In this document: piece after piece, positions 27,394-38,525 of the stretch | Numbering within the stretch: position 1 is the stretch's first letter | Layout of the letters: each line of letters starts with the position of its first letter | DNA from: Planctomyces sp. | GTDB taxonomy: Bacteria; Planctomycetota; Planctomycetia; Planctomycetales; Planctomycetaceae | Assembly: GCA_019636235.1 (NCBI GenBank) | Contig: JAHBXW010000008.1 | Location: forward strand, 124,001-188,000 | DNA: 64,000 bases | Direction: 5' to 3' | Program-made: the position numbers and the translations under genes | Notes under the pieces: model-generated | The model's database searches: none | The model's input: the letters and a program-made list of their open reading frames with translations, nothing else | Told to the model about the DNA's origin: nothing

Positions 27394-28950
27394 TTACTCT
27401 GCGAGGATGTGCTCTTCGTACTGCCGGTCGAGTTCCGCGAAGGAAACTCCCGTCAAGGCGTCGAGCGGCGTGACCCGGCTGCGGATCCGCGCATCGGGGC
27501 TGTAAAGCTGGGCGAGGTACGTCATCAGCGCCTCGCGGTGCTCGCCATCGCCGTAGTGCAGAAAGAAATGGGTGACGCCGGCTGCCTGGGCATAGTGCCG
27601 CTGCAGCCGCGCGACGCGGGGCGGCCCGTTCACCATCCCCATGCACTGAAACTCCCGCTGACCAAGCGACGTGAATCGCTCCAGCGGCAGGAAGAACCGC
27701 TGTTCGGGATCCTCCAGGAAGCGCCGCGCCCACAGCAGCCGGATGTGGCTGCGATCGCCGACAGAGGCGCCGTGGGCCGTCGGCCGGAAGGACTCCAGGT
27801 AGCAGGCCAGGCCCTCGACCAGCCAGAAATTCGCGTCCCCGCCGATCTCCGCCGGGCGCTTCAGGCTTTCGCCGAGAATCTGATGGGTCGTCTCGTGGTA
27901 CAGGGTCTCCTCGACCTCTTCCGGCACATCGGGGCGATGGAAGAAATACGCGATGCGGTCGCTGGGCATGTAGATGCCGTTGCTGAACGCGGCCTCGGGC
28001 TGTTTGGGAGTCAGCCGGCGCCGGAACTCGTTCTGATCTCGGTAGTAGTGGACGACATGCCGGGTCCCCGTCCGCGCCGCGCCGGACTGGCTGCCCTCAA
28101 GCAGTTGCTGGAGCTGTGCCGGCGACATGAACACCGTCGCGAATGTGCGCAGAAACCAGGTGTGAAAGCGTTCCAGCGAGACGGTGATTTCGACGCCGCG
28201 TTCGAGGCTGTGGTTCGTGACCACCAGAAAGTGTTCGGACGCCGCCTCCCAGGCGTTCGTGAAATCGGCGCGGACGGCGGCCTCGCGTTCGACGCTCAGC
28301 CAGCGGTCGCGGAACCGACGCTCGCCCGCGTCGTACCGGGGAATGTCCTTCGCTGGCAACCAGCCGAACCGCTCATGCCAGACCTTGCCTTCGCGTTCCA
28401 TCTGCCGACGGAAGGGGGTCGTCCAGCGATCCTGGATTTTGACGTAGCCCAGCAAGGCCCGGGCGCGGGCGTGATCGGAATCGTGATAAGCGGCCTCGCG
28501 AACCAGTCGCCAGGTCAGGCTGTACTGGGCCTTCTGCCGGGACTTCAGCGACAGCTGGAACAGATCGCCGGCGTAGTCGCGGCGGATGGCGCGCAGCCGG
28601 CTGCGGAGTTCCCGTTCGCGCGGCGGATAGGCCTGCGAAATCGCCGGCAAAATCGTATCGGGCAGATCGTCGAACTCGAGCGCGCCTTCATCGGGGCGCG
28701 CCGCCCAGCCCCGCAGGTCGGCGGCGTCCGCGGCCAGCCCCTCCTGATCAAACTCGCTGGCCAGCTTCGTCAGCGCCGCGCCGAACTGCGAATGCCGTCG
28801 CAGGTATTCCGTCCAGAGCGCTTCATAGGCGCGGTCGTCGGCCGCCTGCGGGAACGCGAGGCCCAGGCGCGCTCCGGGTCCCGCAAACGTCGCGGCCGCG
28901 AGCAGGCGCAGAAAACCGCGCCGGGCGGGCGAATTCAGGGGCTCAAGCAT
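27394..28950 (-). CDS. Secreted DUF1570 protein with zinc-peptidase motif
   Basis: The protein has 518 residues. A Tat-like or Sec signal is at the N-terminus (ARRGFLRLLAAATFAGPGA). The middle is helical. The C-terminal DUF1570 region has YHETTHQILGE, an HExxH zinc site at about residue 345, and downstream FWLVEGLACYLE with the likely third ligand Glu, as in gluzincin peptidases. DUF1570 is common in planctomycetes and its substrates are unknown. It converges on nuoA and diverges from the deacetylase gene. Confidence 0.75.
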   Translation of the reverse strand: MLEPLNSPARRGFLRLLAAATFAGPGARLGLAFPQAADDRAYEALWTEYLRRHSQFGAALTKLASEFDQEGLAADAADLRGWAARPDEGALEFDDLPDTILPAISQAYPPRERELRSRLRAIRRDYAGDLFQLSLKSRQKAQYSLTWRLVREAAYHDSDHARARALLGYVKIQDRWTTPFRRQMEREGKVWHERFGWLPAKDIPRYDAGERRFRDRWLSVEREAAVRADFTNAWEAASEHFLVVTNHSLERGVEITVSLERFHTWFLRTFATVFMSPAQLQQLLEGSQSGAARTGTRHVVHYYRDQNEFRRRLTPKQPEAAFSNGIYMPSDRIAYFFHRPDVPEEVEETLYHETTHQILGESLKRPAEIGGDANFWLVEGLACYLESFRPTAHGASVGDRSHIRLLWARRFLEDPEQRFFLPLERFTSLGQREFQCMGMVNGPPRVARLQRHYAQAAGVTHFFLHYGDGEHREALMTYLAQLYSPDARIRSRVTPLDALTGVSFAELDRQYEEHILAE

Positions 28951-29154
28951 GGCGCGGAATCCCGGGGCGTGCCGCGAACAGGCCCATACAACCGTCAGAA
29001 TCGGAGTCTATGCCCGAGGCATGGCGATCCGAAAGCCGGATTCCCGCTCCGCGCCCGCCGCGGTGCAATCTCTGCCGGAGACTGGAAATGGAGAAGTCGC
29101 ATTGTCCGCGACGCTGATTTGATCGCAGCGGACGCAATCGCCCGCGGAGAACTG

Positions 29155-30168
29155 ATGCTGCCCAAGCGCGAAATCCTGGCCCGCGCCCTCGACTGCTCCG
29201 GAGTGGGCCGCGCACTGCGGTCCTGGGGAAGCTGGCGCGGACTGGTCGTGCTGAACTATCACCGGATCGGCGACTGCCGAGCGACGCCGCTCGACCCCGG
29301 CGTGTTCAGCGCCACCGTCGACGAGTTCGACCGGCAGTTGGGCTGGCTGAAGAACCACGCGGACGTGATCTCCCTGGAGGACGTCGACCGGGCGCTCGCC
29401 GAGCCTCAGCGGCGGTCGGTGCTGATCACGTTCGATGACGGCTATCGGGACAATTTTGAGCTGGCGGCGCCATTGCTGGCGTCGCATGGCCTGCGCGCGG
29501 CGTTCTTCATTACGACTGGCTTCCTCGACGAACGGCCGCTGGCGTGGTGGGATGAGATCAGCTGGCTGGTGAAGCACGCGGCCCGTCGTCGGCTGCCGGA
29601 TCGTCCGGACCTGTTCGACCGCTGCGCCCTGGGCTGGCGGCCGGGAGAGGAAACGGACGCCATCCGCAGCGTGCTGGCGGCGTACAAGTCGCTGCCGGCT
29701 CCCGCGGCCGATCGGTTGATCGACGAACTGGCTGCCGCGACGGAGACAGCGCGTCCCTCGCCGGGCCTGATCGACCCCTGGATGACGTGGGACATGGTCC
29801 GCGAACTGGCGGCGGCCGGGCACGCGATCGCGGCGCACACGGTGACGCATCCGCTCCTGGGGCGCTGCGATCTCGATCGGCAGGCGCACGAGATTCGCGG
29901 GTCGAAAGCGCGGCTTGAGGGGCAGCTGGGCAGTCCGGTTCTGGGCTTCAGCTATCCGGTCGGGATTCCGGGAAGTTATTCGGACGATACGGCGAGGCTG
30001 GTTCGCGAGGCCGGGTTCCGATGGGCGTTCAGCTTTCAGGGAGGCTACGCGGACACGCGCCAGCCCGCGCCGCCTGATCGTTACCGACTCCCGCGGATCG
30101 CCATCGAGACGGGGCTTAGCGAGCCGCAGTTCCGTGCGCTGCACACGCTGCCGCAGCTCTTCGCGTAG
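29155..30168 (+). CDS. Polysaccharide deacetylase (NodB-like, CE4 family)
   Basis: The protein has 337 residues. LNYHRIGD at about 34-41 leads to the catalytic ITFDDGYRDN (metal Asp and base Asp) near 98-107, then the metal pair HTVTHPLL near 228-235 and SYPVGIPGSYSDD. It should remove N-acetyl groups from a glycan such as peptidoglycan or an exopolysaccharide. No signal peptide is seen, so it may act in the cytoplasm. The ATG at 29155 has GGAGA upstream; the open frame before it overlaps the divergent DUF1570 gene and is rejected. Confidence 0.85.
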   Translation: MLPKREILARALDCSGVGRALRSWGSWRGLVVLNYHRIGDCRATPLDPGVFSATVDEFDRQLGWLKNHADVISLEDVDRALAEPQRRSVLITFDDGYRDNFELAAPLLASHGLRAAFFITTGFLDERPLAWWDEISWLVKHAARRRLPDRPDLFDRCALGWRPGEETDAIRSVLAAYKSLPAPAADRLIDELAAATETARPSPGLIDPWMTWDMVRELAAAGHAIAAHTVTHPLLGRCDLDRQAHEIRGSKARLEGQLGSPVLGFSYPVGIPGSYSDDTARLVREAGFRWAFSFQGGYADTRQPAPPDRYRLPRIAIETGLSEPQFRALHTLPQLFA

Positions 30169-30186
30169 ACCGGTCGAGCGCGAAAC

Positions 30187-31458
30187 TCAGCGAGCGGAAG
30201 CGACCGCCGGGCGCGCCACGGCGATGGGTTCGGCAGGCACGAAGGCAGGCGCGGCGACCGGTTCAATCAGCCCGCAGCCGCCGGCGACCGGCAGGCGTTC
30301 GATGAGTTCGAACTGCTCCTGATTCGGGTCGGCCAGCCGCTCGGCGTGCCGCCATTTCCGCATCCGGCGAAGCATCTGCATTGGCAGCCGCTTGAAGTCC
30401 GGCCAGATGATGCCCCACTTGAAGAAGAACGCCAGCAGCGGCAGGCAGGCCGTCCGGGGATACGAGGCGATGAAGCACTCGCGGTAACTGGGGCGGAACC
30501 GGCTCTTGAAGTGGTACTGCCGCGGGACGTCGTAGAACCAGGGCAGGCAGTTCCACCAGAAGGACATTCCATTGCGGACGAATCGGCTGTCCGAGGCGGT
30601 TCCGCGATTCACGCGGAGCGCGGGAACCTGGCAGAGCGACAGAAAGGGCGTTCCCTCCGATTGCAACTGTCGGGCGATCTGCAGGATCAGGAAGGCGATG
30701 ACGCCGCGTGTCGCGGTCGGCCGACGGCGATAGGTTTCGACCGCCCACAACTGGCCGTCGCAGGCGGGCGTGGCGACCACGAAGGCCTCGATGCCTGCCG
30801 GCCCCCGCGCGACGAACAGCCGCCGCCGGAGCATATTGTCGAGCTGCAACCGGCTGACGACCAGCGACAGCTCGCGGCCGTACACGGTGTCCGCCAGATG
30901 CTGCCGCGAGACCTCTTCCAGCTGCGGGACGAGTTCCTCGCGATACCAGCGACAGTCGAAATCAGGCTCGACCTCCTCCATCGAAACGCCATTGCGCAGG
31001 CAGAAGTTCTCCTGCCGCCGGACCCACTCAAACTCCCGCCCGCGCCAGGTCGCCGTCCGCAGGTCGACGACCGGCTCCTCGCCGATCTTCGACACCTCGA
31101 ACTGCTGGCTGCGGAACACGGGCAGGTCGGAGGCCAGCAGATTCAGGAAGCTGACGTCCTTGTGGTTGAGTTGCGCGAATTCGAGAAACTCGCGCAGGAG
31201 CTGCGCCTTCTGATGCGGCGCCGTGAGCAGGCCGCCGACGACGTACAGATGGTTCCGCCAGGTGGAAAAACCGACGACGCCCTGGTCATCGCTGCTGAAA
31301 AAGTACTGGCGCCCCGGTTCGAGCAGCAGGTAAGAGTCGTACGACTCGCCATGGAGGAAAGCGAGCTGCTCGGCCAGGGCGTGACGCAGGTGATCCAGCT
31401 CGTCTCGATGGCTGGCGTGCGTGCAGCCAGGCGGGACTTTCCACTGAGTTTGGGGCAT
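30187..31458 (-). CDS. Phosphatidylglycerol lysyltransferase C-terminal-like (DUF2156) protein
   Basis: The protein has 423 residues with the doubled GNAT fold of the LPG synthase C-terminal domain (MprF catalytic half). YFFSSDDQGVVGFSTWRNHL, VVGGLLTAPHQKAQLLREF, EEPVVDLRTATWRGREFEW, and in the second half DGQLWAVETYRRRPTATRGV and TPFLSLCQVPAL follow the family pattern. The MprF membrane flippase half is absent. In MprF this domain moves an amino acid from aminoacyl-tRNA to lipid. It is last in a four-gene co-directional run with GH3, GNAT and DUF58, and converges on the deacetylase. Confidence 0.75.
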   Translation of the reverse strand: MPQTQWKVPPGCTHASHRDELDHLRHALAEQLAFLHGESYDSYLLLEPGRQYFFSSDDQGVVGFSTWRNHLYVVGGLLTAPHQKAQLLREFLEFAQLNHKDVSFLNLLASDLPVFRSQQFEVSKIGEEPVVDLRTATWRGREFEWVRRQENFCLRNGVSMEEVEPDFDCRWYREELVPQLEEVSRQHLADTVYGRELSLVVSRLQLDNMLRRRLFVARGPAGIEAFVVATPACDGQLWAVETYRRRPTATRGVIAFLILQIARQLQSEGTPFLSLCQVPALRVNRGTASDSRFVRNGMSFWWNCLPWFYDVPRQYHFKSRFRPSYRECFIASYPRTACLPLLAFFFKWGIIWPDFKRLPMQMLRRMRKWRHAERLADPNQEQFELIERLPVAGGCGLIEPVAAPAFVPAEPIAVARPAVASAR

Positions 31459-31579
31459 CACGCCGTTACTGCCGGTCCGTGTGGTACATCATCGGGAATT
31501 GTCGTGCCCGGAGGCGCACTCCTGCCCGCCGATTATTCTGGCATCTGGTGTAGTCGGGATTCCCCGGAAGGTCAAACCC

Positions 31580-33301
31580 CTATTCCCCGGAACTCGCCGA
31601 AAGCTCAACGGCGTCGACGATTTCGAACCGGCCCAGCCACGCGGCATCCTGCACCAGTCCGGGGTGTTTGTACTGATAATCCCCGGTCCCCCGGCGGTCG
31701 GTCTCCTCGCGAATGTGGCGGCTCCACGCGCCGCGGGGAAGCAGACGCAGCCGGGCCGGCAGCAGCACATGCTCGCGCCGCCGGGCGTTGTAGAGAAAAT
31801 TGATCCCCTTCAGCCGCGTCTCGAGTTCGGTCAGAAACTGCTCGCCCCGCGTCCGGTCCGGGATGTCCCCCTGTTCCACCAACACCTCGTATCGCGGCCG
31901 ACCCTCGGCGTCCCGCGTTGGGACCGCGGTGATCTCCGTCAGCTGAATGCCGAGTTCCGCGGCCGCCGCGTGTGCGCATTCCAGAAACTGGCGCTCGGTC
32001 AGTTTCTCCCCTTCCAGGTCGCCGCACCGCTCTCCCTTCTGCAGGAACTCGACCAGCGGCGCCTGTCCGACGAATCCCTGGCAGCGGACGACATCTCCGA
32101 TATTGAACCGGTAGAACCCGCCCGACGTCGTCATCAGCAGGTAGTAATCCCGCCCCGGCTCCAGCTCGTGTCCCGCGAGCGCCTGCGGCATCGGCGACTC
32201 GGCGTCCTCGACCGGCAGAAACTCGTAGAAGCCCGCGACGATCGACGGCACGCCTTCCGGCTTGCCGTCCTCGATCGGAATCGTGTGCCGGCCTTCACTG
32301 GAGACGAGGCCCATGTCGCGGAGGCTGCAGTCCCCGAAGTACCGGGGCAGAAACCGCTGTTGAAATCCGGCCGTTCCGCCCAGCCAGCAGCCGATCACCG
32401 GCCGGTCCCAGTAGTCCTTCGGCAGCAGAGTTCCCGTGGCGCGGACGATCTGTTCCAGTTCCCGGGCGCGCCGCGGATCGCGCCGCGAGATCTGTCGGCG
32501 GAGCTGCTCCCGGATCGGTCCGGGCACGTCGAAGTCCGGAGACAGCGAGCCGTCCCGCACGTCACGGATCAGTCGCTCCCGGTGCTCGTTCCCGAGTTCG
32601 GCCATCATGATCAGCGTGCCGGGATTCATCAGGACGATCCAGCCGATCCGCTGCACGATCGACAGCCGCAGCGCCGTGTAATATCGCGCGATCGGGTCGG
32701 GGATGTCGTTGACCGGGCTGGGAATCGCGTAGTACGGGCGGAGCAGAGGATTCTGAATCCGGGCCAGCAATGCGCTGACCATGCTGATCGAGAATCCGCC
32801 CGGCGTCGTGCCCATGTCCCACTTGCCGGCCAGTTGCAGCATCTGATCGCCCAGCCATTTGGGGTGGTCGGCGAACAACTTCAGTCCCCAGATGTCCCAG
32901 CCTCGCCGGTATTCCTTCAACCAGGTGCTCGTCACGGGGTTCAGCTTGGGCACGCCCGAGCTGCCGGTCGTAATCGTGAACCGCAGCAGCTGTTCGGAGT
33001 CCGGAACGAGCGCTGATGTTTCGCCGCCCGCGACGCGATCGATGTAAGGCCCGAAATGGTCGTACTTCGCGATCGGCACGCGCTTGCGGAAGTCGGCGAG
33101 CGACCGGATCTCGGAGAAACCGTGATCCCGTCCGAACGCGGTCTCCTGGCAGACCCGCACCCGGTTCAACAGCCATGTCGTCTGCTGCGCGGCGGCGCGG
33201 TCCAGCAGCCGTCGGAACGGCGGCCAGCGCACGGCCGAGATCGCGCTGATTGCGGAGCGGGCGAAGTACTTCTGCGTTGAGACAATCGGTCGGGGAGGCA
33301 T
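31580..33301 (-). CDS. GH3-family acyl-adenylating (amido synthetase-like) enzyme
   Basis: The protein has 573 residues, close to plant GH3 length. ATP motif 1 is TITTGSSGVPKLNPVTST near 110-127, and motif 3 is GGFYRFNIGDVVRCQGF near 405-421, matching the GH3 pattern YRxxxGD. These enzymes activate a carboxylic acid with ATP and join it to an amino acid. Bacterial members have unknown substrates. It lies 42 bases after the GNAT gene and 121 bases before the DUF2156 gene, so aminoacylation chemistry is inferred for this cluster. Confidence 0.85.
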   Translation of the reverse strand: MPPRPIVSTQKYFARSAISAISAVRWPPFRRLLDRAAAQQTTWLLNRVRVCQETAFGRDHGFSEIRSLADFRKRVPIAKYDHFGPYIDRVAGGETSALVPDSEQLLRFTITTGSSGVPKLNPVTSTWLKEYRRGWDIWGLKLFADHPKWLGDQMLQLAGKWDMGTTPGGFSISMVSALLARIQNPLLRPYYAIPSPVNDIPDPIARYYTALRLSIVQRIGWIVLMNPGTLIMMAELGNEHRERLIRDVRDGSLSPDFDVPGPIREQLRRQISRRDPRRARELEQIVRATGTLLPKDYWDRPVIGCWLGGTAGFQQRFLPRYFGDCSLRDMGLVSSEGRHTIPIEDGKPEGVPSIVAGFYEFLPVEDAESPMPQALAGHELEPGRDYYLLMTTSGGFYRFNIGDVVRCQGFVGQAPLVEFLQKGERCGDLEGEKLTERQFLECAHAAAAELGIQLTEITAVPTRDAEGRPRYEVLVEQGDIPDRTRGEQFLTELETRLKGINFLYNARRREHVLLPARLRLLPRGAWSRHIREETDRRGTGDYQYKHPGLVQDAAWLGRFEIVDAVELSASSGE

Positions 33302-33343
33302 GCACAGGATTCTGTTGCACGCGATTCCAGAGTGAAAGTCTCC

Positions 33344-34405
33344 TCAGCGCCACAGCACCTGCTGCGTTCCGCGCAACAGCCCCGGCGGGGCCGGACCGTC
33401 GAGCCAGCGGACCACCAGGTGGGAATCACGAAACCAGGGGATGAAGCCCGCCGCGACCATCGCAAATGGGTCACAATCGCCGGTGCGGATTTTGAGCGCC
33501 AGCACGGCTCCGGCGCTCCGCATTCGCGCCAGTGCGGAATCGATCAGCGCCCGCCGCGCCGCCGCGGGCAACTGCTGAGTCTCCACGAGGTCGATCACGG
33601 CGACGGTATCCGCCGTGCGGCCGAAGAACGTCAGCTCATGCCACGCGAGCAGACCCTCGACGCGGCCATCGCGGACAGCCGCCACGCAGCGTCCGAATCC
33701 CCGGCAATGCCGATCCAGCGTCTCGGCAGTCCAGCGGATCGCCAGGCTGCGGCTGGCGTCAGCGGCGGCAAGGACCTCGGCGGCGGATGCGGCGTCGCCG
33801 TCGGCGAAGGGCCGCAGTTCATGCGACGGGCAGGTTCGCTCGCGGGGCCGGCTGGTGAAGGGCGCGCCAACCGCCGTCACCGTGCGAGCCAACGGATCAA
33901 GATGCCAGCGCGAGGCCCGCCCCGAATCGAGCACCCTCACCCAGAAGCCCGTCTTGCGGCACGCCCATTCCCCGGACGCCAGCTCCCGCTCCCGGAGCGG
34001 CCGCGACAACGAGCGCCGCGAGCCGACATACCGGTATGCCGTGATCATCCGCCCGCCGGCCGAGCGGATCCGCGCCGCCTGCTCGTCCTTGAGACGTCCC
34101 ACCAGCCCCTGGCCGCGATGCTCCTCGGCGATGCTCAACCAGCTGCTGAGCGCACCCGGAACAAGCCCTTCGGAGGTCTGGAATTCATACGGGCAGGCGA
34201 TGATCACGCCGGCCAGCCGGTCGCCCTCATAGGCGGCGACAACCGCGTCCCTCCGCGCCTCCGGCGCCGACGGCAACTGCCAATCGAAATACTCGGCCGT
34301 CCAGTCGGGCATCGTCATCCGCCCGTGATACGTCTGCTTCCAGACCCCTGTGACGAAGTCCCCCAGATCCTCGGGCGTGCCCGTGAATGGTCGTATTTCC
34401 AGCAT
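33344..34405 (-). CDS. GNAT-fold N-acyltransferase
   Basis: The protein has 353 residues, double the size of a single GNAT. The first half has the acyl-CoA loop pattern SIAEEHRGQGLVGRLKDEQA (RGQGLVG, the A motif) with LEIRPFTGTPEDL at the start. The second half (HELRPFADGDAASAAEVLAA) looks like a second, degenerate GNAT. Acetyl or another acyl group would be moved to an unknown amine. Two starts are possible: ATG 34405 with a G-rich ribosome site, or ATG 34429 that overlaps the DUF58 stop by four bases. Confidence 0.75.
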   Translation of the reverse strand: MLEIRPFTGTPEDLGDFVTGVWKQTYHGRMTMPDWTAEYFDWQLPSAPEARRDAVVAAYEGDRLAGVIIACPYEFQTSEGLVPGALSSWLSIAEEHRGQGLVGRLKDEQAARIRSAGGRMITAYRYVGSRRSLSRPLRERELASGEWACRKTGFWVRVLDSGRASRWHLDPLARTVTAVGAPFTSRPRERTCPSHELRPFADGDAASAAEVLAAADASRSLAIRWTAETLDRHCRGFGRCVAAVRDGRVEGLLAWHELTFFGRTADTVAVIDLVETQQLPAAARRALIDSALARMRSAGAVLALKIRTGDCDPFAMVAAGFIPWFRDSHLVVRWLDGPAPPGLLRGTQQVLWR

Positions 34406-34425
34406 CCGGCCCCCCCGCGATCGGC

Positions 34426-35337
34426 TCATCTGCGGCGCGTCAGGAACGCCGCCAGCGTGAAATCCAGCGGCGCGTCCGTTCGCACCAGCGCGTAATCGCC
34501 CCCAAGATCCCGGCAACCCGTCGACAGCGCCCGCACATGGGCTCCGAACTCCTCGCGATAGGCGTCCGCGAGGGACCGGGCGTCCAACGTCTCCGTCCCC
34601 AATCCCTCCAGACCACGAAACAGCGTCACCCCCTCGAATGGAAATTCCGCCTCAGCCGGATCAATGACCTGCAGCAGGACGACGTCATGCCGGGCGTGCC
34701 GCAGATGCTTGATCGCCGCCAGCCAGTCCTCGGCAGGCGCGAGGGCGTCGCTGAGCAGGATCACCACGGAGCGCGGCGGCAGCCGGTCCGCGAGGGCATG
34801 CAGGCCCCCCAGCGACGGGGCCGCGGCCGCGGTTCCGCCCCCCGCGCGGGGCTCGGCATTCTCCAGACGGTGCAGGATGGCCCCCCACTGACCCCCTTTC
34901 CCAGAGGCCCGCAGCAGCTCCAGCTGGTCGTCGTCGAATGTCGCGCAACCGGCGGCGTCATTCTGCTTGAGGACCAGCGAGGCGAGCGCCGCCGCGGCCG
35001 TCTTCGCGCAGTCCAATTTCGTCCAGGGCGCCGCCGGCGAGCGATAAGTCATCGATTCGCTGACGTCGACCGCCAACGTGCACGCAAGATTCGTTTCGGC
35101 CTCGAACTGCTTGACCTGAAACCGGTCCCGTTTGCCGAAGACCTTCCAGTCAAGGTACCGCAGGTCGTCCCCGGGGGAATACTCGCGATGCTCCGCGAAC
35201 TCGACCGAGAAGCCGCGTCCGGGGCTGCGGTGTCGTCCGGCCAGCCAGCCCTCGACGACCGCCCGGGCTCGCAGTTCCAGCGAGCCGAGCCGCGCCAGCA
35301 GTGCGGGATCGGGCAGCAGACGTGCGGCGGGAGGCAT
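34426..35337 (-). CDS. DUF58 domain protein with VWA-like fold
   Basis: The protein has 303 residues. The DUF58 signature is GRGFSVEFAEHREYSPGDDL then RYLDWKVFGKRDRF, and a MIDAS-like DVSESM with VVILLSDAL makes the VWA-like part. Such proteins usually sit beside MoxR ATPase and membrane VWA genes; none is adjacent here. The ATG at 35337 has GGCGGGAGG before it. Its stop overlaps the alternative start of the GNAT gene, so it may head the DUF58-GNAT-GH3-DUF2156 operon. Confidence 0.85.
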   Translation of the reverse strand: MPPAARLLPDPALLARLGSLELRARAVVEGWLAGRHRSPGRGFSVEFAEHREYSPGDDLRYLDWKVFGKRDRFQVKQFEAETNLACTLAVDVSESMTYRSPAAPWTKLDCAKTAAAALASLVLKQNDAAGCATFDDDQLELLRASGKGGQWGAILHRLENAEPRAGGGTAAAAPSLGGLHALADRLPPRSVVILLSDALAPAEDWLAAIKHLRHARHDVVLLQVIDPAEAEFPFEGVTLFRGLEGLGTETLDARSLADAYREEFGAHVRALSTGCRDLGGDYALVRTDAPLDFTLAAFLTRRR

Positions 35338-35591
35338 GCGGGGACCGCGGGAAAACCGGAATCAGGGCCGCGTCAGGGGCGGAACGTCCGCCGGGCCGGG
35401 ACGTTGCAGCCAAACCCGTCCTCCAGGCGGCCCCGCAGGACCGTGCTGGCTGACTCCCGGCATCGAGCATAGGATATGAGAATCCGTCCCACAGGACACG
35501 GGGGACGGCGAGAGTTCCCACCCCGTCGGCGCCGCAGCCGTGTGTTGCACGCGGCGAACCGGGCGTCCTCCGATCCGTCGACCCCGCCCGC

Positions 35592-37217
<1,626 letters not shown>

Positions 37218-37241
37218 ACACAGGCTGGAGGAATTTGCGTC

Positions 37242-38498
37242 GTGAGTCACGAACGTCCCGCATCCCAGGGAGTTGACCGTCGTCGGTTTCTGGAACGCAG
37301 CGCGTTTCAGGCCGCAGGGGTGGCCGCTGGCCTCACCTGTTGGTCTGCTGCCGCCGCCAGCGGGAGCGCCTTGGAGCCGGTGCGCCTCGGACTGATCGGC
37401 CTGCGGACGCGGGGACTGGAACTGCTCGACGCCCTGTCGAGGCTGCCTGGCGTGCAGGTTTCCGGGTTGTGCGATGTCGACGCCGGAGTGCTGTCCGGCG
37501 CCCGCCGCCGGCTCGCGGAGCTGGGCGCAGTGGAAGCGTCCGCGTTCGGGGATTATCGCCGGCTCCTCGACGATCCGCGCGTGCAGGGCGTCGTCATCGC
37601 CACGCCCGATCACTGGCACGCGGCAATGGCCATTGACGCCTGCCGGGCCGGCAAGGACGTCTATCTCGAATCCCCAGCCACGCACCGGCCCGACGAATGG
37701 GAGCCGCTTGTCGAAGCCGCCCGCCGCGATCGACGCGTCGTTCAGACCGGGCTGCAGCAGCGCAGCGGCGACTATGTGGCCTCGGCCATCGAACTGATTC
37801 GCTCTGGCGGGCTGGGGCCGGTGCACCTGGCTCGGGCCTGGATGGCCTGCCGCCGGAAACCGATCGGCCGCCGCGGCGACTCCGCGCCCCCGGCCGATGT
37901 CAATTACGCCAGCTGGCTGGGACCCGCACGGCCGCGGCCGTTCAACAGCAACCGCTTCCATGGCAACTGGTCGCGTTTCTGGGATTACGGGTCCGGCGAA
38001 CTCGGGCTGTGGGGCGTTCACTGGCTGGACGTCGCCGTGTGGGCGCTCGATCCCCAGGGGCCCGTCGATGTGCATGCGATCGCCGGGGCCGCGCAGTCAG
38101 CGGACGATCAGGAGACCCCCGGCACGCTGTCCGTGCACTATCAGTTCGCTTCGCCGCGACCGGTGGAGATCGTCTGGGAGCACCGCACCTGGACGGTCCA
38201 CGGCAACGAAGGCCGAACCAGCGGCATCGCGTTCTACGGAGAAGAGGGGACGCTCGTCCTCGATCGCGGCGGCTGGAAAGTCTACGACCGCCGGGACGCG
38301 CGCTCGGAAAACGGGTCGAACCTCGACCGGCCGCATTTGGCGAACTTTGTGCACTGCGTCCGGACCCGCGAAGAGCCCGCCGCGTCCCTCGCCGCGGCCG
38401 CCCCCGCGGAACATCTGTGCTGCCTGGGCGCCGCCGCCTGCCGGCAGAACCGCCCCCTGCGAGACATCCTCCGCCGGGAGCCCGCTCCCCCGGCCTGA
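37242..38498 (+). CDS. Gfo/Idh/MocA-family oxidoreductase, Tat-exported, lacking the usual EKP lysine
   Basis: The protein has 418 residues. The twin-arginine signal is DRRRFLERSAF (12-22). A Rossmann fold follows: VRLGLIGLRTRGLELL, GLCDVDAGVL, VVIATPDHWHAAMAI. In the family the next element is EKP with a catalytic Lys; here it reads YLESPATHRP, so Lys is Ser. The downstream GVHWLDVAVWAL keeps the His and Asp. It may be an inactive or redirected sugar oxidoreductase in the periplasm. The start is GTG at 37242 with GGAGG upstream. It is between the kinase and the coiled-coil protein in one direction. Confidence 0.85.
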   Translation: MSHERPASQGVDRRRFLERSAFQAAGVAAGLTCWSAAAASGSALEPVRLGLIGLRTRGLELLDALSRLPGVQVSGLCDVDAGVLSGARRRLAELGAVEASAFGDYRRLLDDPRVQGVVIATPDHWHAAMAIDACRAGKDVYLESPATHRPDEWEPLVEAARRDRRVVQTGLQQRSGDYVASAIELIRSGGLGPVHLARAWMACRRKPIGRRGDSAPPADVNYASWLGPARPRPFNSNRFHGNWSRFWDYGSGELGLWGVHWLDVAVWALDPQGPVDVHAIAGAAQSADDQETPGTLSVHYQFASPRPVEIVWEHRTWTVHGNEGRTSGIAFYGEEGTLVLDRGGWKVYDRRDARSENGSNLDRPHLANFVHCVRTREEPAASLAAAAPAEHLCCLGAAACRQNRPLRDILRREPAPPA

Positions 38499-38525
38499 GC
38501 GGATTCAGAACGATCGGAAATTGCG

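Noticed and set aside
27409-29154. Long in-frame extension of the deacetylase upstream
   Set aside because: It overlaps the divergent DUF1570 gene and reads as non-protein sequence; the deacetylase fold begins at 29155.
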